Positions 5,024 to 6,802 of a DNA stretch of 6,802 nt are shown here, piece after piece (position 1 is the first letter of the stretch; every line of letters starts with the position of its first letter). This DNA comes from an uncultured Lachnospiraceae bacterium (GTDB lineage: Bacteria; Bacillota; Clostridia; Lachnospirales; Lachnospiraceae). The notes under the pieces are model-generated. The model did not search any database, had not been told where the DNA came from, and worked only from the letters and a program-made list of their open reading frames with translations. Location of the stretch: contig CAMWWJ010000184.1 of the NCBI GenBank assembly GCA_947177925.1, positions 1 to 6,802 on the forward strand, read 5' to 3'. Position numbers and translations under genes: made by a program.

Positions 5024-6439
5024 CTAAAACTGAAAATACACAAACTCCCTCGCATTAAAGGAAGCAAACAGCAAAAAGAACAACATAAACCCATAATACA
5101 GCGCCCACCTTGCCCTTACAGGCAATGCGGAAATCCTCTCAAGCGGGTCTGTTTTCAAAGCAGCATAATCATAAACCGCAAGCACAAGCACAGGCACCAT
5201 GACACTGAATCCATCCAAAGGCGTCATATGGAAATCCCTTATCCCATTCAAAACATAACTTACCGGCGAGGAAATTCCAATCCACATATGGCTTAACACA
5301 TAAAAAGCTTCCGATATAGTATCCGCCCGAAAAAAAATCCACCCAATCACTACAATGAAAAAGGTAACAACCCGGTTTTGAAATTTTCCAAACCATTTTC
5401 CAACAGCCTTTTCCAGTACTTGTCCCACTCCGTGGAAAAACCCCCACAGCAAGAATGTATAATTGGCTCCATGCCAAAGACCGCTGGCTAAAAATGTAAC
5501 AATCAGGTTCCAATGCTTTCTCACAGGCGACACCCTGTTCCCTCCAAGGGGAATGTATACATAATCCCGAAACCAGGTGGATAAGGAAATATGCCATCTG
5601 CTCCAGAATTCCTTTAAGGAGCGGGCAAAATAAGGACTTTTAAAGTTAGTCATCAAATCAATTCCAAAGAACTTTCCACAGCCAATGGCAATATCAGAAT
5701 AACCGGAAAAATCGCAGTAAATCTGTATGGCAAAAAACAAAGTGGCCAAAAACAGGGAAAATCCCTTATAGTAATGGCTTTCAGAATAAATCTGATCCAC
5801 ATAGATTCCTACTGTATCAGCAATGACCAGCTTTTTAAAAAATCCCCATGCCATCAGCTTCAGCCCATAGGAAGCTTTTTCATAGGAAAAAAACTGCTCT
5901 TTCCCGATTTGGGGAAGCAGATTTTCCGTCCTTTCAATGGGACCTGCCACTAACTGGGGAAAAAATGCAATAAAAGCCGCATATCTTACAAAGTTTCTCT
6001 CCGGTTCCACTTTTCCTCTGTACACATCAATCACATAGCTTAATGTCTGAAAGGTGTAGAAAGAAATTCCTACCGGAAGCATAAACTGCAATGCCACAGG
6101 ATGCAGTGGAATTGCAAATCTCTCACAGAGAGTATTCAGGGAGCTTAAAAAAAGATTGGAATATTTAAAGAAAAACAATACCCCTAAGCTTGCCACCAAG
6201 GTAAGACTCAAGAGAATTTTTCTTTTCTGCCAGAACTGTTTTTCTTTTAGAAGCAAGCCGCTTGTATAAGAAACAAAGGTGGTAAACAAAATTAAGACTA
6301 CATACTTTGCATTCCAGCTCATATAAAAATAATAGCTGGCCAGAAATAAAAGCATGTAGCGGTATTTATGGGGCAATGCCCAGTATAATAAAAATACGGT
6401 TGGTAAAAAAACGGCAAATGCCAAGGAATTAAACAGCAT
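5024..6439 (-). CDS. Membrane-bound O-acyltransferase (MBOAT), AlgI/PatA/DltB-like
   Basis: This is a 471-residue polytopic membrane protein of the usual AlgI length. Hydrophobic segments run through the whole chain, for example 4-20, 28-60, 76-96, 225-242, 312-338, 357-372, 411-425 and 446-460. Family landmarks are QLVAGPIER (162-170), DFSGYSDIAIG (243-253), the FWSRWHISLSTWFRDYVYIP block (278-297, with H283) and GLWHGANYTF (320-329), where H323 is the expected catalytic histidine. Such proteins move an acyl group, usually acetyl, from a cytoplasmic donor to an extracellular acceptor protein or glycan. The SGNH protein downstream would complete the pair. AlgI-like O-acetylation of a polysaccharide fits better than DltB: no dltA or dltC is in the window, and the sequence has the AlgI-style N-terminus (MLFNSLAFAVFLP). 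ATG at 6439 has AGGGGGA 2-8 nt upstream. A promoter is likely between it and rnpB. Confidence 0.95.
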   Translation of the reverse strand: MLFNSLAFAVFLPTVFLLYWALPHKYRYMLLFLASYYFYMSWNAKYVVLILFTTFVSYTSGLLLKEKQFWQKRKILLSLTLVASLGVLFFFKYSNLFLSSLNTLCERFAIPLHPVALQFMLPVGISFYTFQTLSYVIDVYRGKVEPERNFVRYAAFIAFFPQLVAGPIERTENLLPQIGKEQFFSYEKASYGLKLMAWGFFKKLVIADTVGIYVDQIYSESHYYKGFSLFLATLFFAIQIYCDFSGYSDIAIGCGKFFGIDLMTNFKSPYFARSLKEFWSRWHISLSTWFRDYVYIPLGGNRVSPVRKHWNLIVTFLASGLWHGANYTFLLWGFFHGVGQVLEKAVGKWFGKFQNRVVTFFIVVIGWIFFRADTISEAFYVLSHMWIGISSPVSYVLNGIRDFHMTPLDGFSVMVPVLVLAVYDYAALKTDPLERISALPVRARWALYYGFMLFFLLFASFNAREFVYFQF

Positions 6440-6470
6440 AGTTCCCCCTGTTTCTTTCTGCAGAATATGA

Positions 6471-6499
6471 TTTATAAAAAAGCACTCTGCTCAATACAA
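6471..6499 (-). promoter_or_regulatory. Probable sigma-A promoter of the MBOAT gene
   Basis: On the minus strand TTGTAT (6494-6499) and TATAAA (6471-6476) are separated by exactly 17 bp, in an AT-rich stretch just after the rnpB 3' end. The -10 matches at 5/6 and the -35 at 3/6. Transcription would begin about 25 nt before the MBOAT start. Confidence 0.5.
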
Positions 6500-6507
6500 A
6501 CGTTTAT

Positions 6508-6527
6508 AAAAAAAGTAAGCAGGACGG
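6508..6527 (-). terminator. Probable terminator at the rnpB 3' end
   Basis: Directly after the RNase P RNA 3' strand (CCGTCCTGCTTAC) the minus strand has seven T (6514 to 6508). In many bacteria the closing P1 helix of RNase P RNA and a following U-tract end transcription. The 5' strand of P1 lies beyond the window, so the stem cannot be confirmed here. Confidence 0.45.
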
Positions 6528-6802
6528 TAAGCCGGGTTCTGTCGTGAATGGTCATCTATCTAGGGCATCTGTTGCCAGATGCCTCAAGCAACCTACCTGA
6601 AAACCTGACGGGCCGCCAGATCGTTTTCTGTTTGGTCTTGCTTCGGATGGGGTTTACATATGCCCTTCCTGTTACCAGGAAGGCGGTAGTCTCTTACACT
6701 GCCCTTCCAACCTTACCCACAGGCATGGCCCGCAGGCGGTATATTTCTGTTGCACTATCCTTGGAGTCGCCTCCACCGGACGTTATCCGGCATCCTGCCC
6801 TG
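6515..6802 (-). ncRNA. rnpB: RNase P RNA, class A, 5' end cut by the window
   Basis: This is the catalytic RNA of RNase P, which trims tRNA 5' leaders. On the minus strand the conserved landmarks occur in order: GGGCAGGATGCCGG, AGTGCAACAGAAATATACCG, GGTAAGG, GTAAGAGACTACCGCC, GTAAACCCCA, GGTAGGTTGCTTGAG, CTAGATAGATGACC and finally CACGACAGAACCCGGCTTA (6546-6528). These line up well with E. coli M1 RNA, so it is class A rather than Bacillus class B. By that alignment roughly 75 to 80 nt of the 5' end, including the 5' strand of P1, lie beyond 6802. The 3' end is placed at 6515, just before the T-tract. It is transcribed towards the MBOAT gene but is expected to be a separate unit. Confidence 0.96.

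Noticed and set aside
5169..5597. Minus-strand 142-codon frame inside the MBOAT gene
   Set aside because: It is an alternative frame of a complete MBOAT gene with all catalytic motifs; no ribosome binding site or family resemblance.

Overview
The window reads as a chromosomal segment of a low-to-mid GC Firmicute, most likely a gut Lachnospiraceae (Clostridia). The clues are a class A RNase P RNA, AGGAGG-type ribosome binding sites, a divergent HflX, and a His-rich CobW-type GTPase next to a second GTPase with a YcgQ-like tail. The taxon is inferred from gene style, not from a database match. All genes are on the minus strand, so transcription runs from the right end of the window to the left.

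In transcription order: (1) rnpB (6802 to 6515), missing its 5' end at the window edge. (2) A membrane-bound O-acyltransferase (MBOAT, 6439-5024) behind its own likely promoter. (3) A 341-bp gap carrying a long hairpin element with perfect 36-bp arms (4834-4981). (4) A membrane-anchored SGNH-type protein (4682-3678), the usual partner of an MBOAT in O-acylating surface or secreted polysaccharides. (5) A 230-bp gap with a second hairpin element (3481-3619). (6) hflX, with its true start at 3447. (7) A CobW/COG0523 metallochaperone GTPase with a 42-histidine insert (2139-946). (8) 21 bp further on, a second, degenerate G3E GTPase fused to a YcgQ/DUF1980-like domain (924 to beyond base 1). The last two look like a metal-homeostasis operon, probably zinc by analogy, with a likely promoter overlapping the hflX stop codon.

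The most unusual content is the pair of hairpin elements. They lie in opposite orientations and share a conserved core: a 16-nt block CACGCTTTCGCTCTGC, then AGCGGTACTA, then a 7-bp tip stem with an AAAGKAC loop. The outer arms (31 and 36 bp) are unrelated between copies, yet each copy is self-complementary. The tip stem also differs at six of seven base pairs while remaining fully paired. Neither copy contains a credible gene or ends in a U-tract. They look like a dispersed family of structured DNA or RNA elements that I cannot assign to a known class. One copy has inflated the open hflX reading frame by 93 spurious codons.
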